Positions 9,244 to 18,007 are shown, counted from the stretch's first letter. The stretch is DNA of 64,000 nt from JBICIG01 sp043101605 (GCA_043101605.1 JBICIG010000003.1:10021-74020); one strand, 5' to 3'. Numbers and translations: made by a program. The notes: generated from the sequence alone by a model not told the origin.

Positions 9244-10093
9244 CGGCAAAGCCCCCCTTGGCGCGCATGAACATGGCGTAGCCGACCTGGCAGACGACCA
9301 GCGAGATCGCGATCCAGACGCCGAGCAGGGCCCAGTCGGGCTGGTTGCCGAGGATCATGACATCGCGGGCGCCCTCGACGACGGGGGTCATGGGGTTGAG
9401 GTAGAGGAGCCAGCGGTAGTTCTCGTTGACGCGATCAACGGAGTAGAAGATGGGGGTCATGAAGAAGAGCAGGCGTTGGACGACCGAGCCGGTGACATTC
9501 TGGAGGTCGGGCACGAAGACGCCGATCGCCGAGAGGATCCACCCGAGCCCGATCGCCATGAGGATCGCCGGGAGGAGGACGACGGGGAGGAGGTAGATGG
9601 TGGGGGAGAACCCGCCGGTCATCACGAGGTTGGCGACGACGACCAGCAGCAGCCCGATGCCCGAGTAGAGCGCGGTGGAGATGACGAGGGTGAGGGGGAG
9701 GACCTCGACGGGGAAGACATGGCGCTTGACGAACGCCTTGCGGTTGATGATCAGCGCGGGCGATCGGCCGAGCGGATCGACAAAGAGCTGGAAGACCATG
9801 AGCCCGGCGAAGAGCATCACCGCGTAGTCGGCGGCGGTCTCCTGCGTGTTGTTGCTCAGGCGGATGTTCAGCGTGGTGGAGAAGACGAAGGTGTAGACCA
9901 AGAGCATCATCAGCGGCTGGAGCCCGGCCCAGACGATGCCCAGCTGCGTGCCCGCGTTGCGCTGGCGCACCTCGCGGAGCGAGAACTGCCAGATGAGGTC
10001 GCGGTGGCTCCAGAGCGACCGCGCCATGCGATCCGGGCGGAACAGCCCCAGCGTCGCGGGGCCCAGCGGGGTATGGACGGCAATCTCGGTCAT
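9233..10093 (-). CDS. wzm: Polysaccharide ABC exporter, permease subunit (ABC-2 family)
   Basis: The 286-residue integral membrane protein has about six hydrophobic helices and the usual features of ABC-2 polysaccharide permeases: an amphipathic N-terminal region (DLIWQFSLREVRQRNAG), the segment GIVWAGLQPLMMLL and a C-terminal LNPMTPVVEGAR stretch. With the Wzt-like ATPase it should form the inner-membrane exporter for an undecaprenyl-linked glycan. It follows the sulfotransferase gene by 49 bases and overlaps the ATPase gene, so it belongs to the same operon. Confidence 0.9.
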   Translation of the reverse strand: MTEIAVHTPLGPATLGLFRPDRMARSLWSHRDLIWQFSLREVRQRNAGTQLGIVWAGLQPLMMLLVYTFVFSTTLNIRLSNNTQETAADYAVMLFAGLMVFQLFVDPLGRSPALIINRKAFVKRHVFPVEVLPLTLVISTALYSGIGLLLVVVANLVMTGGFSPTIYLLPVVLLPAILMAIGLGWILSAIGVFVPDLQNVTGSVVQRLLFFMTPIFYSVDRVNENYRWLLYLNPMTPVVEGARDVMILGNQPDWALLGVWIAISLVVCQVGYAMFMRAKGGFADVL

Positions 10094-10142
10094 GCGCGGT
10101 GACGCTCCCCGCCCGGACTCCCGGGCGCGGCGGGTGAGGCTC

Positions 10143-10859
10143 TCAGCCGCCGGCGGCGGCGACCTGCTGGCGGTGGGCCCGCAGCTCCTCGAGGTACCGC
10201 TCGGTCAGCTCGTCGGCCTGGCGGACGATGTTGACCTCCAGCTCGGGCTCGTCGGGGACCGGAACGCCCAGGAACTCCCCGATCTCGCCGACCACGCCGG
10301 CGCGGTCGGCCGTCAGCCGCTCGTAGGTCAGGCGGTACGGCTCGATCCCGAACTTGTCGAAGCACCGCTCCCAGAACGCGTTGGCGCGCTCGATGTAGCG
10401 GAGGCTGTCCTCGATGAACGCCAGGTCCAGCGGCTCGTATTCGTGCTCGATCCCCTGTTCCTTCTCGCTGGCCCACTTGGTCCACTTGCCCGACCGCTGG
10501 GCGCGGAAGAACGACAGGGCCTGGCGGTCGGTGTCCTCGCGCCAGAGGTAGATGAACTTCGCGTCCGGGAAGAGGGCGTGGACGGCGTCGGCGGGCCCGG
10601 CGACCTCGGACGCCATGTGCGGGACGACCTGACGGGCGTGGTTGGACATCATCTTGATGCCGAAGATCCCGTTGACGGTCTTCTCGGCCCGCATCTTGTC
10701 GAGGAACGCCTCGGCCGACCCGCCCTGCTCAACGAACTGGGGGAAGCCGAAGAGGTCCGGGTGGAACCACTCGTGGGGGTTGTTGAGCCCGTTGTTCTCC
10801 AGCAGGCGCTGGAGGAGGTTGCTCCCGGTCCGGCCGCTCGTCGCGACGACATATTCCAT
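10143..10859 (-). CDS. Stf0-type sulfotransferase
   Basis: The 238-residue protein would transfer a sulfuryl group from PAPS to a carbohydrate hydroxyl. The PAPS 5'-phosphosulfate loop is ATSGRTGSNLLQRLL at the N-terminus. The 3'-phosphate-binding region is YLWREDTDRQALSFFRA near residue 125, typical of Stf0 enzymes. I start it at the ATG at 10859, which has GGAG nine bases upstream; an in-frame ATG at 10874 has none. It is the first gene of the minus-strand export operon, so the exported polysaccharide may be sulfated. That link is inference from position. Confidence 0.8.
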   Translation of the reverse strand: MEYVVATSGRTGSNLLQRLLENNGLNNPHEWFHPDLFGFPQFVEQGGSAEAFLDKMRAEKTVNGIFGIKMMSNHARQVVPHMASEVAGPADAVHALFPDAKFIYLWREDTDRQALSFFRAQRSGKWTKWASEKEQGIEHEYEPLDLAFIEDSLRYIERANAFWERCFDKFGIEPYRLTYERLTADRAGVVGEIGEFLGVPVPDEPELEVNIVRQADELTERYLEELRAHRQQVAAAGG

Positions 10860-10927
10860 GGTCCAAGGCTCCATCCCCGGATCGCGGGGCGAGCCCGCGA
10901 GGCCGTTCGTCTCTCAGCCGGTGGTCA

Positions 10928-10933
10928 GTCTAC
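10928..10933 (-). promoter_or_regulatory. Candidate -10 box of the polysaccharide export operon
   Basis: TAGACT on the minus strand, the same hexamer found before pepA, coaD, the HIT gene and trpE. It lies about 70 bases before the sulfotransferase ATG. No clear -35 is seen. Confidence 0.45.
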
Positions 10934-11035
10934 TCCGGGCCGGCATGCAGCGGGCTCGGCGCGGGGCGCCCGGTCGGCGGGGGTGTTCGGTCGATGACCG
11001 GGCCGCCGAGCCCCTCTCGCGTGCGCACACGCTAG

Positions 11036-11080
11036 GCCCGGGACTTTCCCCCTTCCAGCAAGACGGGGTGAGTCCCGGGC
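11036..11080 (-). terminator. Hairpin downstream of pepA, likely terminator
   Basis: Perfect 10-base arms GCCCGGGACT and AGTCCCGGGC enclose a 25-base loop in which CCCC and GGGG can pair further. It begins 28 bases after the pepA stop. There is no T-run, so it may need Rho or act mainly to stabilise the 3' end. Confidence 0.5.
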
Positions 11081-11107
11081 GGCGCGCCCGTGCGGATCGG
11101 GAGCGGA

Positions 11108-12589
11108 TCAGAGCGCCTCGGCGAGCCTCGCGAGCAGGCGCGAGCCGTATCCGGTCGGCCCGGCGACGAAGGGCCCGGCGTCGGAGTCGACCGCGTGCGT
11201 GCCGGCGATGTCGACATGCGCCCAGGGGATGCTCTTGTCGACGAAGTAGCTCAGGAACGCGGCACCCTGGATCGGGTGCGCTTCGCGGACGGGGGCGGAG
11301 TTGTGGATGTCGGCGATGGGGCTCCGCATCATGGCGCGGTACTCATCGCCCAGCGGGAGGCGCCAGACGCGCTCGCCGGTCTTCTCCCCGACCGCTTCGA
11401 GCTTGCCCCGGAGCGAATCGTCGTCGCACCACAGCCCGGCGTAGGGCTTGCCGAGCGCGACGACGACGCCGCCGGTTAGGGTTGCCATGTCGACGATCGC
11501 GCCGGGCTTTTCCTTGTCGCAGGCCCAGCAGAGGGCGTCGGCCATGACGAGGCGCCCCTCGGCGTCGGTGTTGGTGACCTCGACGGTGACGCCGTTGCGG
11601 AAGGTGATGATGTCGTCGGGGCGGTAAGCCTCGTCGCTGATTGAGTTCTCAGCCGCCGCGAGCAGGGCCACGACGGGTCGGTTGGGCTTGAGGTGGGTGG
11701 CGATGATGTGCATGGCGCCCAGCACGGCGCACCCGCCGTCCTTGTCGCGCTTCATGCCCTTCATGCCGTTGTTGACCTTGAGGCTCAGACCGCCCGAGTC
11801 GTAGGTCATGGTCTTGCCGACCAGCACGAGCGGCTTGGCGGTCGAGCGGCCCTTGGGCTTGTACTCCAGGCGGATGAGGCACGGCCCGTTCTCGCTGGCT
11901 TTCCCGACATTGATCAGCCCGGTGAGCTTCTCCTTCTCGAGCTGGGCGCCCTTGATGACGGTGCAGGTCATGCCCGTGGCGCGGGCGAGCTTGCGGGCCT
12001 GGGCGGCCATGTAGTCGGGCGTGCAGATGTTGGGCGGGGTGTTGCTGAGCGTGCGCGCGAGGTTGGTTCCCTCGCTCATCGCGACGCCGGCTTTGAGCCC
12101 CCTGGTGAAGTCGGCCGACGAGCCGCGGACGGTCAGCGGCGGGCGCTTGGGGGTGTCGGTGGCCTTGCCGCGGAACTCGTCGCAGGTCCACGCGAGGATG
12201 CCCAGGCCCTCGCCGACGGCTTCGCCGGCGTCGGCGGGCTTGATCCTGGCGCTCTTGGCGGGCCCTTCGAGGTTGATTTCGACCGAGCCACCCCCGAGGG
12301 CCGCGAGGCGCCTGCCGAGTGCGCCCGCGGCGTTGCGCAGGGCGCGGGTGCTGAACGAGTCCTGGTCGCCCAGCCCGAGGACGATGACGCGCTGGTAGGA
12401 GCCCTCCCATGGGTGGGCCTCGCTGATCGAGCCGACCTCGCCGGTGGCTTCAGCGCGTCCGGCGGCTTCGACGACCGTCCCGTCCGGATCGAGCGACACG
12501 GTGTGCTTGTCGAGCGACTGGCCCTTGAACTGACCGACGACGAGCGTGGACGCGGCGGCGCGGCCACCGACGCTGATGGTGCGGAACAT
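11108..12589 (-). CDS. pepA: Leucyl aminopeptidase (M17 family)
   Basis: The 493-residue two-metal aminopeptidase removes N-terminal residues from peptides in the cytoplasm. The M17 signature NTDAEGRL is present, with upstream metal and catalytic residues in VGKTMTYDSGGLSLK and a retained Asp in MKRDKDGGCAV. The N-terminal 160 residues form the usual non-catalytic domain. The ATG at 12589 has GGGAGG six bases upstream; an in-frame GTG two codons earlier would overlap that site. A hairpin follows the stop. Confidence 0.94.
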   Translation of the reverse strand: MFRTISVGGRAAASTLVVGQFKGQSLDKHTVSLDPDGTVVEAAGRAEATGEVGSISEAHPWEGSYQRVIVLGLGDQDSFSTRALRNAAGALGRRLAALGGGSVEINLEGPAKSARIKPADAGEAVGEGLGILAWTCDEFRGKATDTPKRPPLTVRGSSADFTRGLKAGVAMSEGTNLARTLSNTPPNICTPDYMAAQARKLARATGMTCTVIKGAQLEKEKLTGLINVGKASENGPCLIRLEYKPKGRSTAKPLVLVGKTMTYDSGGLSLKVNNGMKGMKRDKDGGCAVLGAMHIIATHLKPNRPVVALLAAAENSISDEAYRPDDIITFRNGVTVEVTNTDAEGRLVMADALCWACDKEKPGAIVDMATLTGGVVVALGKPYAGLWCDDDSLRGKLEAVGEKTGERVWRLPLGDEYRAMMRSPIADIHNSAPVREAHPIQGAAFLSYFVDKSIPWAHVDIAGTHAVDSDAGPFVAGPTGYGSRLLARLAEAL

Positions 12590-12632
12590 GATCACCTCCC
12601 GGGCGCCCCGATCGGGCGCGATGTGCGGGAGG

Positions 12633-12638
12633 AGTCTA
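12633..12638 (-). promoter_or_regulatory. Candidate -10 box of pepA
   Basis: TAGACT on the minus strand about 45 bases before the pepA ATG. This gives a short leader that includes the Shine-Dalgarno sequence. Same hexamer as other boxes in the window. Confidence 0.45.
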
Positions 12639-12664
12639 CGCCCGCGTGCGCGCGGGGCGACCGA

Positions 12665-13135
12665 TCACGCGGCGGCTTCGGGGGTTTCCCCGCTCGGGAG
12701 TCGGCACGCGGCGGGATGTCCCTCGCCCTGCATGCACCGGAGCGACCAGATCAGCATGTCGCGCGTCGTCACCACGCCGACGCACTGCCCCGACGCGTCG
12801 ACGACGGGCAGGCAGGAGATCTTGTGCTCGAGCATCAGCAGCGCCGCGTCGACGAGCGGCGTCTCGGGGCGCACCGTGCGCACGCGCCTGGACATGATCT
12901 GGTGCACGCGGCGCTTGAGGCTGTTGAGGTCCTGCGCGCGCTCGCTCATGGTGCCAAGAAAGGGGCTGAGGTTCGAGAGCAGGTCGCGGTCGGAGATGAC
13001 GCCGACGACGCGGCTCTGCTCGGTGACGACCAGGTGGCGGATGCCCCGCTCGGCGAGCGTCTGGCGTGCGGCCAGGATCGACTCGTCGAGGTCGATGGTG
13101 ACCACGGGCTGGGTCATGATCGTCGAGACGCTCAT
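12665..13135 (-). CDS. Tandem CBS-domain protein
   Basis: The 156-residue cytoplasmic protein consists of two CBS motifs: ARQTLAERGIRHLVVTEQ with VGVISDRDLL, and DAALLMLEHKISCLPVVD with VGVVTTRDML. A linker of about 35 residues separates them. Such pairs bind adenosine nucleotides and usually act as energy sensors for partner proteins; the partner is not evident here. The ATG at 13135 has a strong AAGGAGG eight bases upstream. It is divergent from the HIT gene, with 67 bases between the starts. Confidence 0.88.
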   Translation of the reverse strand: MSVSTIMTQPVVTIDLDESILAARQTLAERGIRHLVVTEQSRVVGVISDRDLLSNLSPFLGTMSERAQDLNSLKRRVHQIMSRRVRTVRPETPLVDAALLMLEHKISCLPVVDASGQCVGVVTTRDMLIWSLRCMQGEGHPAACRLPSGETPEAAA

Positions 13136-13190
13136 CGCGGAGCCTCCTTGAAACGGGCTTTGTGTTTCATCGGCTCGATCGGGGTCGGGA

Positions 13191-13196
13191 TAGACT
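13191..13196 (+). promoter_or_regulatory. TAGACT box, probable leaderless promoter of the HIT gene
   Basis: TAGACT followed by six bases and then the GTG start at 13203, with no Shine-Dalgarno sequence between. The spacing places transcription start at or next to the first codon. trpE has the same box and spacing. Confidence 0.6.
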
Positions 13197-13202
13197 GCGG
13201 TT

Positions 13203-13745
13203 GTGTCCGAGAACCGTCGCCAGCCCGCGCATCGAGCCCCCCCGCCCGGACGCCCGGCCCTGCACGCGCCGTGGCGGGAGCGGTACATCGAGTCGCTCGA
13301 CGACGCCGACCCGACGCCCGACGCCGGCTCGTTTCTCGAGGACTACTGGAGGCACCCCGAGCGCGACGAGGAGAACCTCGTCATCGGGCGGACCGACCGC
13401 GGGATGGTGCTGCTGAATCGATACCCCTACGCGGGCGGGCACCTGCTGGTGGCGCTCGGATCGGCGAGGCCCCGGCTGCTGGATTACGACGCCGACGAGC
13501 GCCGGCACCTGTGGGAGTTGGTCGATCGGGCGGCGGGGGCGCTCGAGACGGCGCTGCGCCCGCAGGGGATCAACATCGGGGTGAACCAGGGTCGGGCGGC
13601 GGGGGCGGGCGTGCCGAGCCACCTGCATGTGCATCTGGTGCCGCGCTGGTCGGGGGATGTGAACTTCATGGCGGTGGTGGGGGACATCCGGGTGATCCCC
13701 AACTCGCTGGAGACAATGGCCCAGCGTCTGCGCGCCGCGTGGTAG
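13203..13745 (+). CDS. HIT family nucleotide hydrolase/transferase
   Basis: The 180-residue protein has the histidine triad HLHVHLVPRW near residue 142, preceded by GINIGVNQGRAAGAG and LLNRYPYAGGHLLV. This pattern is typical of the Ap4A phosphorylase-like/FHIT branch. Such enzymes cleave dinucleoside polyphosphates or nucleotidyl conjugates. The GTG at 13203 is supported by a leaderless-type TAGACT box ending six bases before it and by the lack of any better start. A palindrome follows the gene. Confidence 0.88.
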   Translation: MSENRRQPAHRAPPPGRPALHAPWRERYIESLDDADPTPDAGSFLEDYWRHPERDEENLVIGRTDRGMVLLNRYPYAGGHLLVALGSARPRLLDYDADERRHLWELVDRAAGALETALRPQGINIGVNQGRAAGAGVPSHLHVHLVPRWSGDVNFMAVVGDIRVIPNSLETMAQRLRAAW

Positions 13746-13765
13746 GGGTTCTTCCTGAGCGGAGG

Positions 13766-13777
13766 CCCCAATTGGGG
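13766..13777. repeat. 12-base perfect palindrome after the HIT gene
   Basis: CCCCAATTGGGG stands 20 bases after the HIT stop codon. It could be a protein-binding site or a weak 3' hairpin; nothing in the sequence decides between these. Confidence 0.35.
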
Positions 13778-13905
13778 GGTGGTCGGGCCCGGGGCGAGCC
13801 GCCCGGGGCGGGGGGATTCTCGCGCGATTCGGACGCTGGGTGCAAAGTCGGGCGCCCGCGCTCCCGATGGTTGAGGCGCACCGAATCTTCCAGAGAGGCA
13901 CCACC

Positions 13906-14799
13906 ATGAGCCAGACCCCGACCGGCGACGACGCCCGCCAGCAGGTCGTCCAGAGCGCGATCCGCGAGATCAGCCACATCGCGACGCTCCCGGAGATCAC
14001 CGTCCGGATCGTCGAGCTGGTCGAGGATCCCAAGTCGACCGCCCAGGACCTGCACGAGGTGATCAGCCAGGACCCGGCTCTCTCGAGCCGCATCCTGAAG
14101 GTCGTCAACTCCTCGTTCTACGGGCTCCCGGGTCAGATCGGCTCGATCAACCGGGCGATCGTGATGCTCGGGCTGAACGCGGTGAAGAACATCGCGATCG
14201 CCGCGAGTCTTGTGAAGCTGTTCCGCGGCGGCGACCTGACCAAGCAGATCAGCGCCAAGGACATCTGGGACCACTCCAGCTATGTCGCCGCGGCGAGCAA
14301 GATGATCGCCGACCAGCTCAAGCTGGGCCTGGGCGACGAGGCGTACCTCGCGGGGCTGACCCACGAGATCGGGATGGTCGTGGAGATGCAGTTCGACCGC
14401 GACAAGCTGATCCGAGTGCTCGAGGGCACCGGGTGCGACTCGCAGGGCGTGCCGGTCAACGACATGCGCGAGCTGGAGCTGCAGGTCTTCGGCGCGACGC
14501 ACGAGGACTTCGGCAAGGCGCTGTGCGAGGCGTGGAAGTTCCCGCGCACCTTCGCCCAGGTCGCCGGCCATCACCACAACCCGCTGGGGCTCCCGGCTGA
14601 GTCGCGGACGCTGGCGTGCATCGTGCATGTCGCCGACCGTCTCGCCGCCGAGATCGAGGGCACCTTCCGCGCCGACCTTCCCGACACGACCATCAGCCAG
14701 GATGTGCTCGATGAGCTGAACCTGACACAGGATCGTGTCGAGGCGGTGCGGAAGAAGCTCGCCGAGACTGATGCGGACTCGTTCCAGCTCGCGGCGTGA
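13906..14799 (+). CDS. HDOD-domain signalling protein
   Basis: The 297-residue protein is an HDOD domain: LPEITVRIVELVEDPKST, then ISQDPALSSRILKVVNSSFYG, then GSINRAIVMLGLNAVKNIA, all characteristic. A distal GHHHNPLG and HVADRLA recall HD phosphohydrolases, but the metal-binding HD pair is not clearly kept, as is usual for HDOD. These proteins act as scaffolds in cyclic-di-GMP, motility or cell-cycle signalling. The ATG at 13906 follows an AGAGG sequence; longer in-frame starts lack a binding site. A strong terminator follows. Confidence 0.87.
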   Translation: MSQTPTGDDARQQVVQSAIREISHIATLPEITVRIVELVEDPKSTAQDLHEVISQDPALSSRILKVVNSSFYGLPGQIGSINRAIVMLGLNAVKNIAIAASLVKLFRGGDLTKQISAKDIWDHSSYVAAASKMIADQLKLGLGDEAYLAGLTHEIGMVVEMQFDRDKLIRVLEGTGCDSQGVPVNDMRELELQVFGATHEDFGKALCEAWKFPRTFAQVAGHHHNPLGLPAESRTLACIVHVADRLAAEIEGTFRADLPDTTISQDVLDELNLTQDRVEAVRKKLAETDADSFQLAA

Positions 14800-14886
14800 A
14801 AGAGTCGCTGCCAATTTGACAGACGCGGGTCCGAACCGCACGATAAGAAGATTCGTTCAAGAGATTGCTCTCTCTTTCTCCCTCCG

Positions 14887-14918
14887 GGCGGCTGCATCTC
14901 ACGATGTAGCCGCCTTTT
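14887..14918 (+). terminator. Rho-independent terminator of the HDOD gene
   Basis: Twelve-base arms GGCGGCTGCATC and GATGTAGCCGCC, pairing fully with one G-U, enclose a TCAC tetraloop. They are followed directly by TTTT. It lies 88 bases after the HDOD stop. Confidence 0.85.
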
Positions 14919-15056
14919 ACATGGCAGGGAGCGACTCGCAGCCGAATCGGCGCACGCGCGTGGACACTGAACGCTGAGCGCACCGTCCCGCTTGCCGGGG
15001 CTGTCGGTTGTCGTGGATAACCGTCCCCTCCACGATTTCTGGTGCGATCGGTCGGC

Positions 15057-15989
15057 TTACTTCCGATCGTGCCCGGCAAGCCGATCCCGCCAGCGCCCCA
15101 TCGCGCCCTGTCGGGTCAGGTCGTAGCTCAGCGGCGTGACGGTGATCGCGCGGTCGAAGAGTTCGTGCACATCCGTGCCCCGGTCGGTCTCGAAGAACGC
15201 CAGGCCGTCGCCCGCGGCCCAGTAGTAGACATCGCCGCTGGGGCTGACCCGGCGCTCGTACTTGTCGATCAGCCCGTGCGTGTTCATCGGGCAGACGCGG
15301 ATCGGGGGCATGATCGTCGGGTCGTAGTCGCTGGGGAGGGTTTCCTCGGCGTCGGGCCCGGTCGGGCCGAGCCGGGAGCCGAACGGGCCCGGGCGCGCGA
15401 CATCGCGCGGCAGGAGTTCCTCGGTGCGCGGGATGTTGATGCTCAGGCACTCGTGCCGCTCGAGCGGGCCCGAGCGCAGGATCGCCTCGATCGCCCGCCG
15501 GGCGTGCCCGGACGCGACCTCGAACAGCGGGCGGTGGTGCCCCAGGTGCAGGCTGACGGCGATGGAGGGGACGCCCAGGAACGCCGCCTCGATCGCCGCG
15601 GCGACCGTGCCCGAGTAGATCACATTCACGCCCGCGTTGGCGCCGGCGTTCATGCCGCTGACGACCAGGTCAGGCAGGGGGTTGCCCTTGCCGAAGTGCT
15701 CGGGCCAGAGGGTGCTCAGCGCGAGTTTGACGCAGTCGGCCGGCCGCCCGTCGACGGCGATCCCGGCCATCTCGTCGGTGACCTGCACATCCCGCGTCAT
15801 CAGCGGCTCGTGGAAGGTCACGCCGTGGCTCGTCGCCGACTGCACGGTCTCGGGGGCGACGACGAAGACCTTCGTGTCCTTCCCGAGGATCGGGCCGTCG
15901 AACTCGGGGTGGTGCCCGGCGAGCGCCTCGAAGAGCGCGATGATGCCCGGGGCCCGGATGCCGTCGTCGTTGGTCAGCAGGATGCGCAT
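15057..15989 (-). CDS. surE: 5'/3'-nucleotidase SurE
   Basis: The 310-residue protein begins with MRILLTNDDGIRAPG, the SurE metal-binding start. VVAPETVQSATSHGVT and VSGMNAGANAGVNVIYSGTVAAA follow, matching the conserved active-site loops. SurE is a metal-dependent nucleoside monophosphate phosphatase linked to stationary-phase survival. The ATG at 15989 has no Shine-Dalgarno sequence but a TACGCT box six bases upstream, which supports this start as leaderless. asnB ends 37 bases upstream on the same strand. Confidence 0.93.
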   Translation of the reverse strand: MRILLTNDDGIRAPGIIALFEALAGHHPEFDGPILGKDTKVFVVAPETVQSATSHGVTFHEPLMTRDVQVTDEMAGIAVDGRPADCVKLALSTLWPEHFGKGNPLPDLVVSGMNAGANAGVNVIYSGTVAAAIEAAFLGVPSIAVSLHLGHHRPLFEVASGHARRAIEAILRSGPLERHECLSINIPRTEELLPRDVARPGPFGSRLGPTGPDAEETLPSDYDPTIMPPIRVCPMNTHGLIDKYERRVSPSGDVYYWAAGDGLAFFETDRGTDVHELFDRAITVTPLSYDLTRQGAMGRWRDRLAGHDRK

Positions 15990-15995
15990 GGGCAG

Positions 15996-16001
15996 AGCGT
16001 A
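15996..16001 (-). promoter_or_regulatory. TACGCT box, probable leaderless promoter of surE
   Basis: TACGCT on the minus strand, then six bases, then the surE ATG. The M28 peptidase gene and the secreted-protein gene at 62215 have the same hexamer and spacing. Confidence 0.55.
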
Positions 16002-16026
16002 GCCCGCCCCTGCGGGCGAACGGGCG

Positions 16027-17784
16027 TCACGCAACCTCCGGCCGCGGCTCGGCGGCGTGGACGGGTGCGAGGCCCGACGCCGGCGTGGTCGCATGATCCG
16101 GCGCGTCGTGCACGCCGGCGATCGCACGGCCGGAGATGTCCCCGCTGAACGACTCCCACGCCGGATCCCACGAGAGCGCCTCGGGCGTGGAGCACGCGAT
16201 CGAGCGCCCCGTGCCGACGGTCTCCAGGGGCGATCGGGCGGCGGCTTTCCCGGTGACGAAGCGCTCCTCGAAGAGTTCGCGCATCCAGAGCATCTCGGGC
16301 GTCGTCGGCGGGTCCTCGGGGAAGCGCAGGGCGCGGGCGTCCCAGCGGGCGCGGCCTGCGGCGGACTCGATCCGTGCGGCGGCGTGCGCGCGCAGATGGT
16401 CGACCCATCCGTACCCGACGCCGTCGGAGAACTGTTCCTTCTGCCGCCAGAGGATGTCGCCGGGGAGCCAGGCGCGATCGTCGCACGCGAACGCCTCGCG
16501 CAGCACGAGTTTCTCGACGATGCGTCCGCTCGGGCCCGGGCGGGGCTGGCGGAGGGCCGGGTCGATCGACATCGCCAGGTCGATGAACGAGCGGTCGAGG
16601 AACGGGAAGCGGAGTTCGAGCCCGTGGGCCATCGGCGCCTTGTTGGCGCGCAGGACATCGTACTGGTGCAGCCTCGTGAGCTTGCGGACTGTCTCGGTGT
16701 GGAACTCGGCGGGGCTCGGGGCCTTGTGGAAGTAGAGGTAGCCGCCGAGGATCTCGTCGGCGCCCTCGCCCGAGAGGACCATCTTGAAGCCGAGCTCCCG
16801 CACGCGCCGGGCGAGCAGGTAGGTCGGGACGCCGGTTCGGATCTGCTGGTACGACTCGAGGTGATCGACGACCGCCGGGACGGCCGCGAGCGCTTCGTCG
16901 AGCGTGAACTCGAACTGGTGGTGCTCGGTGCCCAGGAACGACGCGACGCGTCGGGCGGCGGCGAGGTCGGGCGAGCCGCGCAGCCCGATCGAGAAGGTGT
17001 GCAGGGGCCCGCGCACGCCCGCCTCGCCCGATCGGACCAGGTCCATCGCGATCGACGCGACGAGCGAGGAATCGAGCCCGCCCGAGAGCAGCACGCCGAA
17101 GGGCACATCGCACATGAAGCGTTTGCGCACCGCCGAGCGCAGCACGCTCCGGATCTGCCCGGGGCTCGGGCGCAGGTGCTGGGGCGCGACCTCCCACGAC
17201 CGCTGGTGCCACTTGATGCGCCGGACCGTCCGCCCGTCGCAGACCCATGCGTGCCCGGGGGGGACGAGTTCGACGCGGGCGCAGGCGTCGACAAGGGCCT
17301 TCATCTCGCTGGCGAACCAGATCGACCCGTCGCCGTGGAACCCGATGTAGAGCGGGGCGATGCCGACGGGGTCGCGCAGGGCGATCCACGCGCCGGAATC
17401 ATCGTCGATGCAGACGGCGGCGAACTGCCCGTCGAGGTGGTCGCCCAGATGATCGCCGAAGGCGCGCCACGCGGGCCCGACGACCGCGCAGTCCGAGCCG
17501 GTGGTCGTGTGCACGCCCAGGTCGAGCCGGAGACGCGGGTGGTTGTAGATCTCGGCGTTGGCGATCCATGCGAGCCCGTCGTCGACGAAGGGCTGGGCAC
17601 CGCCCTCCGGATCGACGACCGCCAGTCGCCGGTGCCCGAGCCACGCGTGCCGACCGATCCACCAGCCGGCCGAGTCCGGGCCGCGGTGGGCGAGCCGGTC
17701 CAGACGCTCGCGGGCGTCGGTGGCGTGGGACGCGGCGGCACCGGCGTGCCCGGGGGTGTCAACGATGGCGAGTAGGCCGCACAT
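16027..17784 (-). CDS. asnB: Glutamine-hydrolysing asparagine synthetase
   Basis: The 585-residue enzyme makes asparagine from aspartate, ATP and glutamine. Its class II glutaminase domain starts with the catalytic Cys2 (MCGLLAI) and has LAHRGPDS and an IANAEIYNH segment. The synthetase domain has the PP-loop LLSGGLDSS near residue 232 and VLSGEGADEILGGY further on. The ATG at 17784 has AGGAG eight bases upstream, and removal of the initiator Met exposes Cys2. The 190 bases upstream hold a promoter, a short Asn-containing reading frame and a terminator-like hairpin, which suggest attenuation by asparagine supply. Confidence 0.92.
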   Translation of the reverse strand: MCGLLAIVDTPGHAGAAASHATDARERLDRLAHRGPDSAGWWIGRHAWLGHRRLAVVDPEGGAQPFVDDGLAWIANAEIYNHPRLRLDLGVHTTTGSDCAVVGPAWRAFGDHLGDHLDGQFAAVCIDDDSGAWIALRDPVGIAPLYIGFHGDGSIWFASEMKALVDACARVELVPPGHAWVCDGRTVRRIKWHQRSWEVAPQHLRPSPGQIRSVLRSAVRKRFMCDVPFGVLLSGGLDSSLVASIAMDLVRSGEAGVRGPLHTFSIGLRGSPDLAAARRVASFLGTEHHQFEFTLDEALAAVPAVVDHLESYQQIRTGVPTYLLARRVRELGFKMVLSGEGADEILGGYLYFHKAPSPAEFHTETVRKLTRLHQYDVLRANKAPMAHGLELRFPFLDRSFIDLAMSIDPALRQPRPGPSGRIVEKLVLREAFACDDRAWLPGDILWRQKEQFSDGVGYGWVDHLRAHAAARIESAAGRARWDARALRFPEDPPTTPEMLWMRELFEERFVTGKAAARSPLETVGTGRSIACSTPEALSWDPAWESFSGDISGRAIAGVHDAPDHATTPASGLAPVHAAEPRPEVA

Positions 17785-17856
17785 GCTCGAGCTCCTGACG
17801 ATTCGGGAGCCCTGTTCTCGCGGGCGGGGTCGGCGTGCATCGACGCCAACGAAGAA

Positions 17857-17876
17857 CCCCGTCCGCTGGGACGGGG
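17857..17876 (-). terminator. Attenuator-type terminator upstream of asnB
   Basis: On the minus strand CCCCGTCC, loop CAGC and GGACGGGG are followed by TTCTTCGTT. It lies 40 bases after the leader reading frame and about 70 bases before asnB. It could instead terminate the MBL-fold gene transcript, but its distance from that gene and closeness to the leader frame favour attenuation. Confidence 0.65.
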
Positions 17877-17916
17877 CTCGGTTGGGCTTGCGTTGGTCCG
17901 GTGAGGGATCGTCGCG

Positions 17917-17973
17917 TCAGCACGCCACCGTCGCCCGCCCGCGGGTGCGGGGGGTATTCGGATTGGCGTTCAT
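17917..17973 (-). CDS. Putative asnB leader peptide (18 residues)
   Basis: The frame reads MNANPNTPRTRGRATVAC and then TGA. Three of the first six residues are Asn (AAC, AAT, AAT), codons that are scarce in this G+C-rich DNA, and the downstream gene makes asparagine. A ribosome stalled at these codons would lie just upstream of the terminator hairpin. There is no obvious Shine-Dalgarno sequence before the ATG, which is the main weakness of the call. Confidence 0.45.
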   Translation of the reverse strand: MNANPNTPRTRGRATVAC

Positions 17974-18007
17974 ATTCACGGTCGGACGCACGATCGTTCA
18001 CTCCGAT

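Noticed and set aside
12601..12620. GGGCGCCCCGATCGGGCGCG as an operator or terminator upstream of pepA
   Set aside because: It is an imperfect palindrome of a type common at this G+C content, and it lies between the promoter box and the Shine-Dalgarno sequence without other support.
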